Below, one piece after another: positions 9,051 to 17,606 of a stretch of DNA of 64,000 bases (the stretch's first letter is position 1; the number at the start of each line of letters is the position of its first letter). The stretch lies in the NCBI GenBank assembly GCA_048262455.1, contig JBLXFD010000009.1:62001-126000 (forward strand), read 5' to 3'. The position numbers and the translations under genes are program-made. Source of the DNA: Psychromarinibacter sp048262455 (GTDB lineage Bacteria; Pseudomonadota; Alphaproteobacteria; Rhodobacterales; Rhodobacteraceae). The notes beneath the pieces were generated by a model. It worked only from the letters and a program-made list of their open reading frames with translations, ran no database searches and was not told where the DNA came from.

Positions 9051-9119
9051 CCGCTTCCCCCGCAATCGCGCCCCCGTTCTAGGCCGCGCCCGCCGCCGGG
9101 GCAATGCCGGCCCGGGCGG

Positions 9120-9941
9120 TCAGCGGGCGAAGAAGGCGGCGCAGGGGTCGTCGCGCGCGGCGGGGGCGGTGACGATCCAGCGATCGTAGGGCACGAGGTT
9201 CTCCGGCTGGGTCTCGAACTGCGCGACGGACACGACTCGCAGCGTGGGATCGGCCGCCACCAGCGCCCGCGGCACGCCCCAGTCGGTGCGCGCGTGGCCA
9301 TTGCCGGTGATCAGCGCCACCGGCCCCCCGGTTTCCGCCAGCGCCGCCAGTACCGCCCGCGCCAGCGCCGCGTCCCGCAGGCGCTGCGCTTCGACCATGC
9401 CCGGCAGCACCGTCACCGGCAGGGCGTCGCAATGCGCCGCCCCCTGCTCTGCCTCGCGCAGGGCCTGTTCCTCGACGTCCAGCGCCGCGTCCAGCCCAAA
9501 CATCGGGGCGCCGGGGCCGAAGACCTCCGCCGCGCCTGCCTCGACCGCGCGGCGCACCATGTCACGGGGCAGCGCGCCGCCGAAAACCGGCAGGCCGTCC
9601 CCCGCCTCGAAGACCGGCCAGTAGATGGCGAAGTCAGGCCAGCCGCTTGCCTCCCACTCCAGCACCTCCGCCAGCTTGTCCGCGTCCATACCGGGCCGCA
9701 CCTTCAGCGCCTGCGGCTCGCTCAGCATCTCGAAAACCAGCGCCTTCACCCCCAATGCCTTCACCGCGCGGGCCTGGTTCTCGTGGTGCAGCGGGTTGTC
9801 GTGCACCTCGCCCAGCACCACCACGTCCGCCGGCGGCAGATCGGCGAAGTCATCCGCCCGGATCTCCTCGGCCGAGGCCGGAACGCAAACGGCCGCCAGC
9901 AATGCGGCGGCCGTCAACATCTTTCCGAACGCGGATCTCAT
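9120..9941 (-). CDS. ChaN-like (haem-binding uptake / Tiki superfamily) periplasmic protein
   Basis: A 273-residue exported protein with a Sec signal peptide ending near PASA/EE. It carries the ChaN/EreA-like motif GEVHDNPLHHEN near the N-terminus and GNGHARTDWGVP in the C-terminal third. Homologues such as Campylobacter ChaN bind haem as lipoproteins, but no lipobox Cys is in the right context here, so it is probably soluble in the periplasm. Its ATG overlaps the rpoH stop by 4 bases (ATGA), so it should be translated with the heat-shock sigma factor. Function in this organism is not known. Confidence 0.8.
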   Translation of the reverse strand: MRSAFGKMLTAAALLAAVCVPASAEEIRADDFADLPPADVVVLGEVHDNPLHHENQARAVKALGVKALVFEMLSEPQALKVRPGMDADKLAEVLEWEASGWPDFAIYWPVFEAGDGLPVFGGALPRDMVRRAVEAGAAEVFGPGAPMFGLDAALDVEEQALREAEQGAAHCDALPVTVLPGMVEAQRLRDAALARAVLAALAETGGPVALITGNGHARTDWGVPRALVAADPTLRVVSVAQFETQPENLVPYDRWIVTAPAARDDPCAAFFAR

Positions 9942-10816
9942 GCGAAGAACTGGTGCACTTCCTTGGACTGCGTCTCGAGGCTCTTGCGCATCTTCCCGAA
10001 GGCCGCGGCCTCCAGCTGACGCACGCGCTCCTTCGACAGCCCAAGCTCGTTCCCCAGCGATTCCAGGGTGCGGGGATCGTCCCGCAGCTTGCGCTCGCGC
10101 ACGATGAACCGCTCGCGCTCGTTCAGGTCGTGCAGCGCCCGCACCAGCCAGCCGCGCAGGGTATCGATGTCCTTGTGCTGCGCCACCAGCTCCGCCGCCT
10201 GGGTGCTGTTGTCCTCCAGCGTGTCGATCCACTCGCGGCCCTCGTCCTCGGCCGATTGCGTGGCGTTCAGCGAGAAGTCCGAGCCGGACAGCCGGCCCTC
10301 CATCAGCTCCACGTCATGCAGCGGCACACCCACCTCGGTGGCGATCATCTCGCGCATGTTGTGACGGTCGAGGGTGACGCCGGCGGCGGCCGCCTCGCGC
10401 TCCAGCCGCGCCTGGACCCGGCGCATGTTGAAGAACAGCGACTTCTGCGAGGAAGTGGAGCCGGTGCGCACCATCGACCAGTTGCGCATCACGTAATCCT
10501 GGATCGAGGCCTTGATCCACCAGACGGCATAGGTGGAGAAGCGCACGCCCCGGTCGGGGTCAAACTTGTCCGCGGCCTTCATCAGGCCAAGCGAAGCCTC
10601 CTGTATCAGGTCTCCCATCGGCGCGCCGTAGCGCTTGAATTTCGCGGCCATGGAAATCGCCAGCCGCATGTAGGCGGTGATCAGACGGTGCAGCGCGCGG
10701 ACGTCCCGCTCGTCGCGCCAAGCATAGGCCAGACGGGCCTCTGTCTCTGCATCCAGCAGTTCCGCCTGCATTGCACGCCGAGGTAGTGTCTGCTCGTTGA
10801 ATCCGTCTAGCGCCAT
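9938..10816 (-). CDS. rpoH: RNA polymerase sigma-32 (heat-shock) factor
   Basis: A 292-residue sigma-70-family factor of the RpoH class. Region 2 shows GDLIQEASLGLMKAADKFDP and RFSTYAVWWIKASIQDY; the RpoH box is present as SQKSLFFNMRR; region 4.2 ends with LGNELGLSKERVRQLE. It directs transcription of chaperone and protease genes on heat or misfolding stress. Several alphaproteobacteria carry two rpoH paralogues, and which one this is cannot be told. Start ATG 10816; it diverges from cobU across about 96 bases. groESL, a typical target, lies at 55-57 kb. Confidence 0.95.
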   Translation of the reverse strand: MALDGFNEQTLPRRAMQAELLDAETEARLAYAWRDERDVRALHRLITAYMRLAISMAAKFKRYGAPMGDLIQEASLGLMKAADKFDPDRGVRFSTYAVWWIKASIQDYVMRNWSMVRTGSTSSQKSLFFNMRRVQARLEREAAAAGVTLDRHNMREMIATEVGVPLHDVELMEGRLSGSDFSLNATQSAEDEGREWIDTLEDNSTQAAELVAQHKDIDTLRGWLVRALHDLNERERFIVRERKLRDDPRTLESLGNELGLSKERVRQLEAAAFGKMRKSLETQSKEVHQFFA

Positions 10817-10912
10817 TTTCTTCCCCCAGGCCGGCCCGCGTCGCGCGGATGCTTAAAGTCCGCTCCGATTGCTGCTACGGCCCTGTCGTGCCCCTTGCCG
10901 CGATCGGACTTG

Positions 10913-11446
10913 ATGACCCTACAACGCGCCTTAGTTACGGGAGGTTCCCGCTCTGGAAAGTCGGCCTTCGCCGAACGGCTGGTATGCGGGTTCCCGCCGC
11001 CCTGGATCTACCTGGCCAGCGCACGGGGCGAAGACGTTGAAATGCAACACAGAATTGCAGCCCACCGGGATCGCCGCGGGGATGGCTGGCGGACGGTGGA
11101 ATGCCCGATGAAAATTTCTTCGGTGCTTGCGGCAGCCCCTGCGGATGCGACCGTCCTGTTCGACTGCGCCACGCTCTGGCTGAGCAACCACATGTTCGCG
11201 GGCAGCGACCTGGAAGCCGAGGGCGCGGCTCTTCTGTCAGCGATAGATAGATCGCCCGCGCGGATTGTCACGGTCACCAACGAGGTCGGTTCGGGGATCG
11301 TCCCCGAGAACGCGCTGGCCCGGCGGTTCCGCGACGCGCAGGGGCGGCTGAACCAGCAGCTGGCGGCGCAAGCGGATCTTGCGGTGCTGGTGGCGGCGGG
11401 GCTGCCGCTGGTGCTGAAAGGACGGTTGCCGGAGGGCGCGGCGTGA
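10913..11446 (+). CDS. cobU: Adenosylcobinamide kinase / adenosylcobinamide-phosphate guanylyltransferase
   Basis: A 177-residue bifunctional enzyme of the nucleotide-loop assembly stage of cobalamin synthesis: it phosphorylates adenosylcobinamide, then transfers GMP. The Walker A loop LVTGGSRSGKSAFAE is at the N-terminus, followed by FDCATLWLSN and TNEVGSGIVPEN, the family signatures, and the C-terminal RDAQGRLNQQLA. I use ATG 10913, although an in-frame TTG at 10895 exists. It overlaps the next gene by GTGA. B12 made here would also serve the B12-dependent NrdJ in this window. Confidence 0.95.
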   Translation: MTLQRALVTGGSRSGKSAFAERLVCGFPPPWIYLASARGEDVEMQHRIAAHRDRRGDGWRTVECPMKISSVLAAAPADATVLFDCATLWLSNHMFAGSDLEAEGAALLSAIDRSPARIVTVTNEVGSGIVPENALARRFRDAQGRLNQQLAAQADLAVLVAAGLPLVLKGRLPEGAA

Positions 11447-12021
11447 GGCTGTGGTGGGTGCGGCACGGGCCGACCCACGCGCCCGGGATGATCGGCTGGA
11501 CGGACCTGCCGGCCGACCTTTCCGACGCCCCTCGCATCGCCCGCCTGTCGGCCTTCCTGCCGGAGGCGCCGGTGATCTCCTCGGACCTGCTGCGCGCCAC
11601 GGCGACGGCCGACGCCATCGCCGGCACCCGCCCCCGCCTGCCCCACGACCCCGATCTGCGAGAGCTGAACTTCGGCGGCTGGGAGGGGCTGCGCCACGAC
11701 GAGGCCGATGCCGCCACGCATGGGCAGATGCGGCAGTTCTACGAGACCCCCGGCGACCACTGCCCCCCCGGCGGCGAAAGCTGGAACCACGTCAGCGCCC
11801 GCGTCGGCCGCGCCGTGGACCGGCTGCTGGCCGCCCACGAAAGCCTTGTTCACGAGGACCTTGTGCTGGTGGCCCACATGGGGGTGATCCTGACCCAGCT
11901 GCAGCGCGCCCTGGGGATCGGCGCCTACGAGACGCTTTCCCACAGGATCGACAACCTTTCAGTCACGGTTCTACGGTATGACGGCGCATGGCGTGCAGAG
12001 CGGATCAATCACCTTCCATGA
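11443..12021 (+). CDS. Histidine-phosphatase-family protein, CobC-like
   Basis: A 192-residue phosphoglycerate-mutase-fold phosphatase with the catalytic RHGPTHAPG at residues 7-15, the acid region ELNFGGWEGL and the second His in VAHMGVI. Its GTG start overlaps the cobU stop (GTGA), so the most likely role is alpha-ribazole-5-phosphate phosphatase (CobC), the late step in assembling the lower B12 loop. The family is broad, so this rests on gene order as much as on sequence. Confidence 0.85.
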   Translation: MRLWWVRHGPTHAPGMIGWTDLPADLSDAPRIARLSAFLPEAPVISSDLLRATATADAIAGTRPRLPHDPDLRELNFGGWEGLRHDEADAATHGQMRQFYETPGDHCPPGGESWNHVSARVGRAVDRLLAAHESLVHEDLVLVAHMGVILTQLQRALGIGAYETLSHRIDNLSVTVLRYDGAWRAERINHLP

Positions 12022-12079
12022 TAGGCAACATTCCGCAATTGCGTTTCCCTATCGGCCCCCGGCGTCCTAGGTCTTGCGC

Positions 12080-12787
12080 ATGACATATCGGCTTTACATC
12101 GGCGATTACGCCTACTCCAGCTGGTCGCTGCGCGGCTGGCTGCTGTTCGACCGTTTCAACATCCCCGTGCAGACCACGCTGGTCTCCATGGGCCGGGCGG
12201 GGGCCGTGGCGCGGCAGCTGCAGGGCATGGGCGTCGCCCGCACCGTGCCGACGCTGCAGACCCCCGAAGGCGCCGTGGTCACGGAATCCCTCGCCATCGC
12301 AGAGGAACTGGCCAGCCGCCATCCCGAGGCCGGCATCTGGCCCGCCGATCCGCTTGCCCGCGCCACCGCCCGCAGCCTCGCCTCCGAGATGCACAGCGGC
12401 TTCGCGGCCCTGCGCACGGCCTGCCCGATGAACCTGCGCCGCGCCTACACCCGCTACCGCCCGCCCCCCGACGTGATGGAGGACCTGCGGCGGGTCGAGG
12501 CGCTTTGGGCCCATGCCCGTGCCACCTGCGGCGGCGAAGGGCCTTGGCTCTGCGGCGATTACAGCGCGGCCGACGTGTTCTTTGCCCCGGTGGCGGCGCG
12601 TATCGCGGGCTTCGACCTGCCCGCCTCGGACCGCGCGCTGGATTACGTGGCGGCGCACATGGCCGACCCGTCCTTCCGCCGCTGGCGCGCCATGGCGCTG
12701 GCGCAGGACTCTGAGCTGGAGCGTTACGACAGGGACCTGCCGCAGCGGGACTGGCCGGGGCCCGAGACCGCGAATACCGGCGCCTGA
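12080..12787 (+). CDS. Glutathione S-transferase family protein
   Basis: A 235-residue protein with an N-terminal thioredoxin-fold GST domain (YIGDYAYSSWSLRGWLLFDR, the Ser of YSSWS being the likely glutathione-activating residue; cis-Pro in ARTVPTLQ; glutathione gamma-Glu site VTESLAIAEEL) and a helical C-terminal domain. It probably conjugates or reduces substrates with glutathione made by GshB, encoded nearby. I start at ATG 12080; a TTG two codons earlier is less likely. Substrate unknown. Confidence 0.9.
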   Translation: MTYRLYIGDYAYSSWSLRGWLLFDRFNIPVQTTLVSMGRAGAVARQLQGMGVARTVPTLQTPEGAVVTESLAIAEELASRHPEAGIWPADPLARATARSLASEMHSGFAALRTACPMNLRRAYTRYRPPPDVMEDLRRVEALWAHARATCGGEGPWLCGDYSAADVFFAPVAARIAGFDLPASDRALDYVAAHMADPSFRRWRAMALAQDSELERYDRDLPQRDWPGPETANTGA

Positions 12788-12800
12788 GGCCGCGCCGGCG

Positions 12801-12816
12801 TTAACGCTTCCTCAAC
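12801..12816. promoter_or_regulatory. CtrA-like binding site upstream of comM
   Basis: TTAA, seven bases, then TCAAC stands 42 bases before the comM start. CtrA, the alphaproteobacterial master regulator, recognises TTAA-N7-TTAAC, so this is a one-mismatch match. comM and other uptake genes are CtrA-controlled in Rhodobacter capsulatus; the link here is inference. Confidence 0.4.
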
Positions 12817-12857
12817 CAACCCTGCGCTAGCAAGGCAGCAACTGGCGGAGGGGTGCG

Positions 12858-14381
12858 ATGGTGGCCCGGGCCTATACCGTGGCCTTCGAAGGCGTCGAGG
12901 CGCGGATCGTCGAGGTGCAATGCGCCGTCGCGCCGGGGCTGCCCTCCTTCGCCTTGGTGGGCCTGCCCGACAAGGCGGTTAGCGAGGCGCGCGAAAGGGT
13001 GCGCATGGCGCTGGGCACCCTGTCCATCGCGCTGCCGTCCAAGCGCATCACCGTCAATCTCTCTCCCGCCGACCTGCCCAAGGTCGGCTCGCACTTCGAC
13101 CTGCCCATCGCGCTGGCGCTGCTGGCCGCGCTCGAGGTGCTGCCTAAGGAAGAGGTGGAACGCGTGGTCGCGCTGGGCGAACTGTCCCTCGACGGCTCGC
13201 TGGTGCCGGTGATCGGCGCCCTGCCCGCCGCCATGGCCGCCGCCGAGGAATCCCGCGCCCTGATCTGCCCCGCCGCCTGCGGGGCAGAGGCCGCCTGGGT
13301 CGAGGCGACGCCGGTCCACGCCCCCGCCTCCCTGTCCGAGGCGATCGCCCACTTCACCGGCCAGCGCATCCTGCCCGCCGCCAGCCCCGGCGAGGTGCGC
13401 CCCGATCCCGGCGGCCGCGACATGGCCGACGTGAAGGGGCAGGAGCGGGCCAAGCGCGCGCTGGAGATCGCGGCGGCCGGGCGGCACCACGTGCTGATGA
13501 CCGGCCCTCCCGGCTCCGGTAAGTCGATGCTGGCGGCGCGGCTGCCGGGCATCCTGCCGCCGCTGACCCCGGCCGAGGCGCTGGAAACCTCGATGATCCA
13601 CTCGCTTGCGGGGCTGCTGGACGAAGGCGGCATCTCCCGCAGCCGGCCGTTCCGAGAGCCGCATCACACCGCCTCCATGGCCGCCATCGTCGGCGGCGGG
13701 CGCGGCGCCCGGCCGGGCGAGATCAGCCTCGCCCACAACGGCGTGCTGTTCATGGACGAGTTCCCCGAATACCCCCGCGCGGTGCTGGAAACCCTGCGCC
13801 AGCCGATCGAGACCGGCGAGGTCGTCGTCGCCCGCGCCAACGCCCACGTTCGCTATCCCTGCCGTTTCATGCTGGTGGCGGCGGCGAACCCCTGCAAATG
13901 CGGCTACCTCTCCGACCCGGCCCGCGCCTGCGCCCGTGTGCCGCTGTGCGGCGAGGATTACATGGCGCGGATCTCCGGCCCGCTGATGGACCGTTTCGAC
14001 CTGCGGATCGAGGTGCCGCCGGTGGCCTACACCGACCTCGGCCTGCCCGCCACGGGCGACAGCTCCGCCACCATCGCCGCGCGCGTCGCCGCCGCCCGCG
14101 CCCGGCAGGCGCAGCGCTACGCGGACCGCCCCGATGTACGGGTGAACGCCGACGCCGAGGGTCCGCTGCTGACCGAGGCCGCCACGCTGGACGACGAGGG
14201 AAAGGCGCTGCTGGCGCGGGTGGCCGAACGCTTCGGCCTTTCCGCCCGCGGCTATCACCGGGTGCTGCGGGTGGCGCGCACCATCGCAGATCTCGACGGC
14301 GCCGAGGCGGTGCGCCGCGAACACCTGGCAGAAGCAGTCAGCTACCGCCTGTCCGAGGCGCGCGAAGCGCTGCCGCAATGA
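12858..14381 (+). CDS. comM: ComM/YifB-family Mg-chelatase-like AAA+ ATPase
   Basis: A 507-residue hexameric AAA+ helicase-like protein. An N-terminal domain (residues 1-180) precedes the AAA core with Walker A GPPGSGKSM near residue 216 and Walker B VLFMDEFPEY near 300, and a C-terminal Mg-chelatase-like domain follows. ComM promotes branch migration during recombination of incoming single-stranded DNA in natural transformation, and in Rhodobacter it is needed to receive gene-transfer-agent DNA. GGCGGAGGGG precedes the ATG. The last 44 bases overlap the convergent hydrolase gene. Confidence 0.95.
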   Translation: MVARAYTVAFEGVEARIVEVQCAVAPGLPSFALVGLPDKAVSEARERVRMALGTLSIALPSKRITVNLSPADLPKVGSHFDLPIALALLAALEVLPKEEVERVVALGELSLDGSLVPVIGALPAAMAAAEESRALICPAACGAEAAWVEATPVHAPASLSEAIAHFTGQRILPAASPGEVRPDPGGRDMADVKGQERAKRALEIAAAGRHHVLMTGPPGSGKSMLAARLPGILPPLTPAEALETSMIHSLAGLLDEGGISRSRPFREPHHTASMAAIVGGGRGARPGEISLAHNGVLFMDEFPEYPRAVLETLRQPIETGEVVVARANAHVRYPCRFMLVAAANPCKCGYLSDPARACARVPLCGEDYMARISGPLMDRFDLRIEVPPVAYTDLGLPATGDSSATIAARVAAARARQAQRYADRPDVRVNADAEGPLLTEAATLDDEGKALLARVAERFGLSARGYHRVLRVARTIADLDGAEAVRREHLAEAVSYRLSEAREALPQ

Positions 14382-15249
14382 ACCGCCCCGCCGCGTCCAG
14401 CGAGGCGTCGGCCTCGGGGAGGCGGCCGTGGAACAGCTGCCACACGTGGGGCGCGTCGGGCAGCACCTCCCGCTCCACCCGCGCGCCCTGCGCCTCCAGC
14501 CGCGCCGCCATCCGCACCGAATCGTCCCGCAGGATCTCGCTTTCCGACCAGCACAGGCGCACCGGCGGACAACCCGGGAAATCGGCGTAGAGCGGCGAGA
14601 TCCGCGGATCCTCCGGCGCCAGCGCGCCGCGCACCATGTCGCGAACCTCCGGCAGGCGCGCGGCCGGCAGCAGCATGTCGCGCCGGGCATTGCCGCGTAG
14701 CGATCCGCCCGAAAGCGTCAGGTCCGTCCAGGGCGAGAAAGCCAGGCACCCCGCCGGCCGCTCGCCCTCCGCCAGCAGCGCCGCCAGCAGCGCCAGCGCC
14801 AGCCCGCCCCCGGCGCTGTCCCCAGCCAGCACGATCTCTTCAGGCCTGTACTCCTCCCTCAGCTTCCGCCAGACGTCCCGCGCGGCCTCGAAGGCAGCGG
14901 GCGCGGGATGCTCCGGCGCAAGGGGATAGTCGGGCAGGATCACGGGAACACCCGCATACGTGGCCAGCGACGCCGCCAGCTTCCGGTAGCTGCGCGAGCC
15001 GCCCATGACATAGGCGCCGCCATGTAGGAACAGCACCAACCCGGGACCGGGCGGGTTCAGCGGCACCACCCGCAGCCCCGGCCCAAGGTCCGCGCGCAGG
15101 GGCAACGCGCGGCAGCCCGGCGTCGCAGCAAAGCCAAACGACGCCACATCCAGCGCCCGCCGCGCGAAGCTCCAGCTGGTGGTGCGCCCCAGCATCGGCC
15201 GAACCGCAACCCGCAACAGCGGGCGCAGCAGTGCCAGCCGGCGGCTCAT
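14338..15249 (-). CDS. Alpha/beta hydrolase, hormone-sensitive-lipase (HSL) family
   Basis: A 303-residue esterase or lipase. The oxyanion-hole motif HGGAYVMGG and the nucleophile elbow GDSAGGGLA define the HSL family; the acid and His are expected in the C-terminal PDAPHVWQLF region. It should hydrolyse short- to medium-chain esters in the cytoplasm. Its ATG overlaps the gshB stop by 4 bases (ATGA), and its 3' end overlaps comM on the other strand by 44 bases. Physiological substrate unknown. Confidence 0.9.
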   Translation of the reverse strand: MSRRLALLRPLLRVAVRPMLGRTTSWSFARRALDVASFGFAATPGCRALPLRADLGPGLRVVPLNPPGPGLVLFLHGGAYVMGGSRSYRKLAASLATYAGVPVILPDYPLAPEHPAPAAFEAARDVWRKLREEYRPEEIVLAGDSAGGGLALALLAALLAEGERPAGCLAFSPWTDLTLSGGSLRGNARRDMLLPAARLPEVRDMVRGALAPEDPRISPLYADFPGCPPVRLCWSESEILRDDSVRMAARLEAQGARVEREVLPDAPHVWQLFHGRLPEADASLDAAGRFIAAALRAPRTGGS

Positions 15250-16193
15250 GCGCCCCGGCGCCGCCCCTCGATCGCGTCCCAGATCAGCCCGGCGGCGTTG
15301 GTGCCGTCAAACCGCTCCAGCTCCTGCAGGCCAGTGGGCGAGGTGACGTTGATCTCCGTCAGGTAGCCGCCGATCACGTCGATCCCGACGAAAACCTGCC
15401 CCTTCTCGCGCAGCAACGGCCCGATGGCAGCACAGATCTCGCGGTCCCGCTCGGTCAGCCCAACCTTCTCGGCCCGCCCGCCCACATGCATGTTCGACCG
15501 CGTCTCTCCCGCCTGCGGCACGCGGTTGATCGCGCCGACCGGCTCCCCGTCCACCAGGATCACACGCTTGTCTCCCTCGGTCACGGCCGGCAGGTACTTC
15601 TGAGCGATGAGCGGCTCGCGGCTCATGGAGGTGAAAAGCTCGTGCAGTGAGGCGAGGTTGCGGTCATTCGGGTCCAGCCGGAAAATCCCCGCGCCGCCGT
15701 TGCCGTAAAGCGGCTTCAGGATCATGTCGCCGTGGGCCTCCTTGAAGGCGCGCAGGGTGCCAAGATCCCGGGCGATGGTGGTGGGCGGGATCAGGTCGGG
15801 GAAGTTCAGCACCAGCAGTTTCTCGGGGTAGTTCCGCACCCAGAAGGGATCGTTGACCACCAGCGTCTCGGGCATCAGCCGCTCCAGCAGATGCGTCGTA
15901 GTGATATAGCCCATGTCAAACGGCGGATCCTGCCGCAGCCAGACCACGTCAAAGGTGCCAAGATCGACCCGCTGCCGCTCCCCCAGCGTGAAATGATCAC
16001 CCTTCTGCCGGCGCACCTGCAGCGGCGCCCCCAGCGCGGTCACGTGACCCTCTTCCCAGGCCAGATGCCCGGGGGTGTAGTAGAACAGGCTGTGCCCCCG
16101 CGCCTGCGCTTCCTCGGCCAGCCGGAAGGTGCTGTCGCCGTCGATATTCACCTCGCCGATCGGGTCCATCTGGATGGCAACTTTCAGGGACAT
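15246..16193 (-). CDS. gshB: Glutathione synthetase
   Basis: A 315-residue ATP-grasp ligase joining gamma-glutamylcysteine and glycine, the second step of glutathione synthesis. Recognisable features are the N-terminal VAIQMDPIGEVN, RQDPPFDMGYI, the ATP-grasp segment ILKPLYGNGGAGIFRL, and the C-terminal FVGIDVIGGYLTEINVTSPTG. Length is normal. The hydrolase downstream is translationally coupled, and yraN and rsmI lie upstream on the same strand, a common alphaproteobacterial order. Confidence 0.97.
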   Translation of the reverse strand: MSLKVAIQMDPIGEVNIDGDSTFRLAEEAQARGHSLFYYTPGHLAWEEGHVTALGAPLQVRRQKGDHFTLGERQRVDLGTFDVVWLRQDPPFDMGYITTTHLLERLMPETLVVNDPFWVRNYPEKLLVLNFPDLIPPTTIARDLGTLRAFKEAHGDMILKPLYGNGGAGIFRLDPNDRNLASLHELFTSMSREPLIAQKYLPAVTEGDKRVILVDGEPVGAINRVPQAGETRSNMHVGGRAEKVGLTERDREICAAIGPLLREKGQVFVGIDVIGGYLTEINVTSPTGLQELERFDGTNAAGLIWDAIEGRRRGA

Positions 16194-16263
16194 GCGAGGC
16201 TCCGGGTTCTACAGGCTCAAACCTATGTGCCCCGTGCCCCCGCCGCCTGCAACCCCGCGCGCA

Positions 16264-16617
16264 TCAGGCGCCAAAGGCGTTCTCGACGATTTCCAGCGCG
16301 CCCCGCGCATCCACCAGCGCGGCATCGAAGCGCATCTCGGTGCTCATGCCCATCGGCATCACCGCCAGGTAGCAGCCCGCCGAGGTGCAGATCCGCTCGA
16401 TCTGCCTCCGGGTGATGCGGGCCGCCGCCACGGCGAAATCCCTCGCCTTCTTCACCTCGACGAAGACCAGCGCGCCCGCTTTTTCGAAGATCAGGTCGAT
16501 CTCGCCGCCCGGCCCGCGCCAGCGACGCTCGCGAAGCGTGAAGCCGCGCCGCTGGTAGTCCCGCGCGACGATGTCCTCGGCCGCCAGGCCCGCATGATAG
16601 GAAGTCGCACCGCTCAT
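16264..16617 (-). CDS. YraN-family (UPF0102) nuclease-like protein
   Basis: A 117-residue protein of the YraN family with a restriction-endonuclease-like fold. The predicted catalytic set is visible as E39, D41 and the EVKK motif (E54, K56), within GGEIDLIF and LVFVEVKKA. The biochemical role of the family is unsettled. It follows rsmI at about 40 bases on the same strand; rsmI, lpoA and yraN are also neighbours in E. coli, which supports the assignment. Confidence 0.92.
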   Translation of the reverse strand: MSGATSYHAGLAAEDIVARDYQRRGFTLRERRWRGPGGEIDLIFEKAGALVFVEVKKARDFAVAAARITRRQIERICTSAGCYLAVMPMGMSTEMRFDAALVDARGALEIVENAFGA

Positions 16618-16656
16618 GATCCTCTGCCTTTCCTCGAAGGCCCTGCCAGACAGGCC

Positions 16657-17562
16657 CTATTCATCCTCTTCCAGCGCCAGTGCGGCCTGGTAGACCTTGC
16701 GCCGGGGCAGCCCCAGCGCGGTGGCCACGGCTTCGGCCGCGTCGCGCAGCGTCATCGTGCGCATGGCCTCGCGCAGCGCCACTTCGACATCGACCACTCC
16801 CGCGACACCGCGGGCGCGGTCCACCACCAGCACGATCTCGCCCTTCACCGGCTTTTCCGCCAGACGGTCACGCAGTTCCGCCAGTGTGCCGCGCAGCACC
16901 TCCTCGAATCGCTTGGTCAGCTCCCGGCACAGCGCCGCCTGCCGCTCTTCTCCCAGTTGCTCGCACAATTCGCCTAACGTTCGGTGAACGCGCTTCGGCG
17001 ATTCATACAGCACCAGCGTTGCCGGCACCGCCGCCAGTTCCTCAATCCAGCTGCGCCGCGCCCCTGCCTGCGACGGGGGGAAGCCGGCGAAGAGGAACCG
17101 GTCGGTGGGCAGCCCCGCCACCGTCAGCGCCGCCATCACCGCCGAGGGGCCCGGCGCCGATATCACCCGGTGCCCCGCCTCGATCGCCGCCCGCGCCAGC
17201 GGGAATCCCGGGTCCGCCACCAGCGGCGTGCCGGCCTCGGAGGCATAGGCGACCGAACGCCCCTCCTCCAGCGCCTGCAGCAGCCGCGGGCGCACTTCGG
17301 CGCCGTTGTGGTCGTGGTAGGCGATCACCGGCCTGTCCCCCACCGCCACCCCGTGCAGCTGCATCAGGTGCCGCAAGGTTCGCGTGTCCTCGGCCGCCAG
17401 GACATCGGCGGAGGCCAGCACGTCCAGCGCCCGCAGCGTGATGTCCCGCGCCGCGCCCAGCGGGGTTGCCACGAAGTAGAGCCCGGCGGGAAGCCGCTGT
17501 GTCTCGATCATCCGCGCAAATCCCCGCCTTGCCGCCCGTTTACTCTGCCCGTTGTAGCGCAT
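16657..17562 (-). CDS. rsmI: 16S rRNA (cytidine(1402)-2'-O)-methyltransferase
   Basis: A tetrapyrrole-methylase-fold enzyme that 2'-O-methylates C1402 in the ribosomal P site. Clear motifs are YFVATPLGAARDITLRAL, AAEDTRTLRHL, SEAGTPLVADPG and SAPGPSAVMAAL, followed by LYESPKRVHRTL. The start is uncertain: ATG 17562 gives 301 residues, whereas an in-frame ATG at 17511 begins closer to the conserved core. It diverges from the LpoA-like lipoprotein gene across 44 bases. Confidence 0.95.
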   Translation of the reverse strand: MRYNGQSKRAARRGFARMIETQRLPAGLYFVATPLGAARDITLRALDVLASADVLAAEDTRTLRHLMQLHGVAVGDRPVIAYHDHNGAEVRPRLLQALEEGRSVAYASEAGTPLVADPGFPLARAAIEAGHRVISAPGPSAVMAALTVAGLPTDRFLFAGFPPSQAGARRSWIEELAAVPATLVLYESPKRVHRTLGELCEQLGEERQAALCRELTKRFEEVLRGTLAELRDRLAEKPVKGEIVLVVDRARGVAGVVDVEVALREAMRTMTLRDAAEAVATALGLPRRKVYQAALALEEDE

Positions 17563-17606
17563 AGTGTGACCCGGTCCGCAAGCGCAGCACGGGAGCTTAG
17601 GATAAC

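Noticed and set aside
8049..10019. Open frame of 656 codons on the plus strand opposite coaBC and the ChaN-like gene
   Set aside because: Composition and position are those of a shadow; the minus-strand genes carry all the family motifs.
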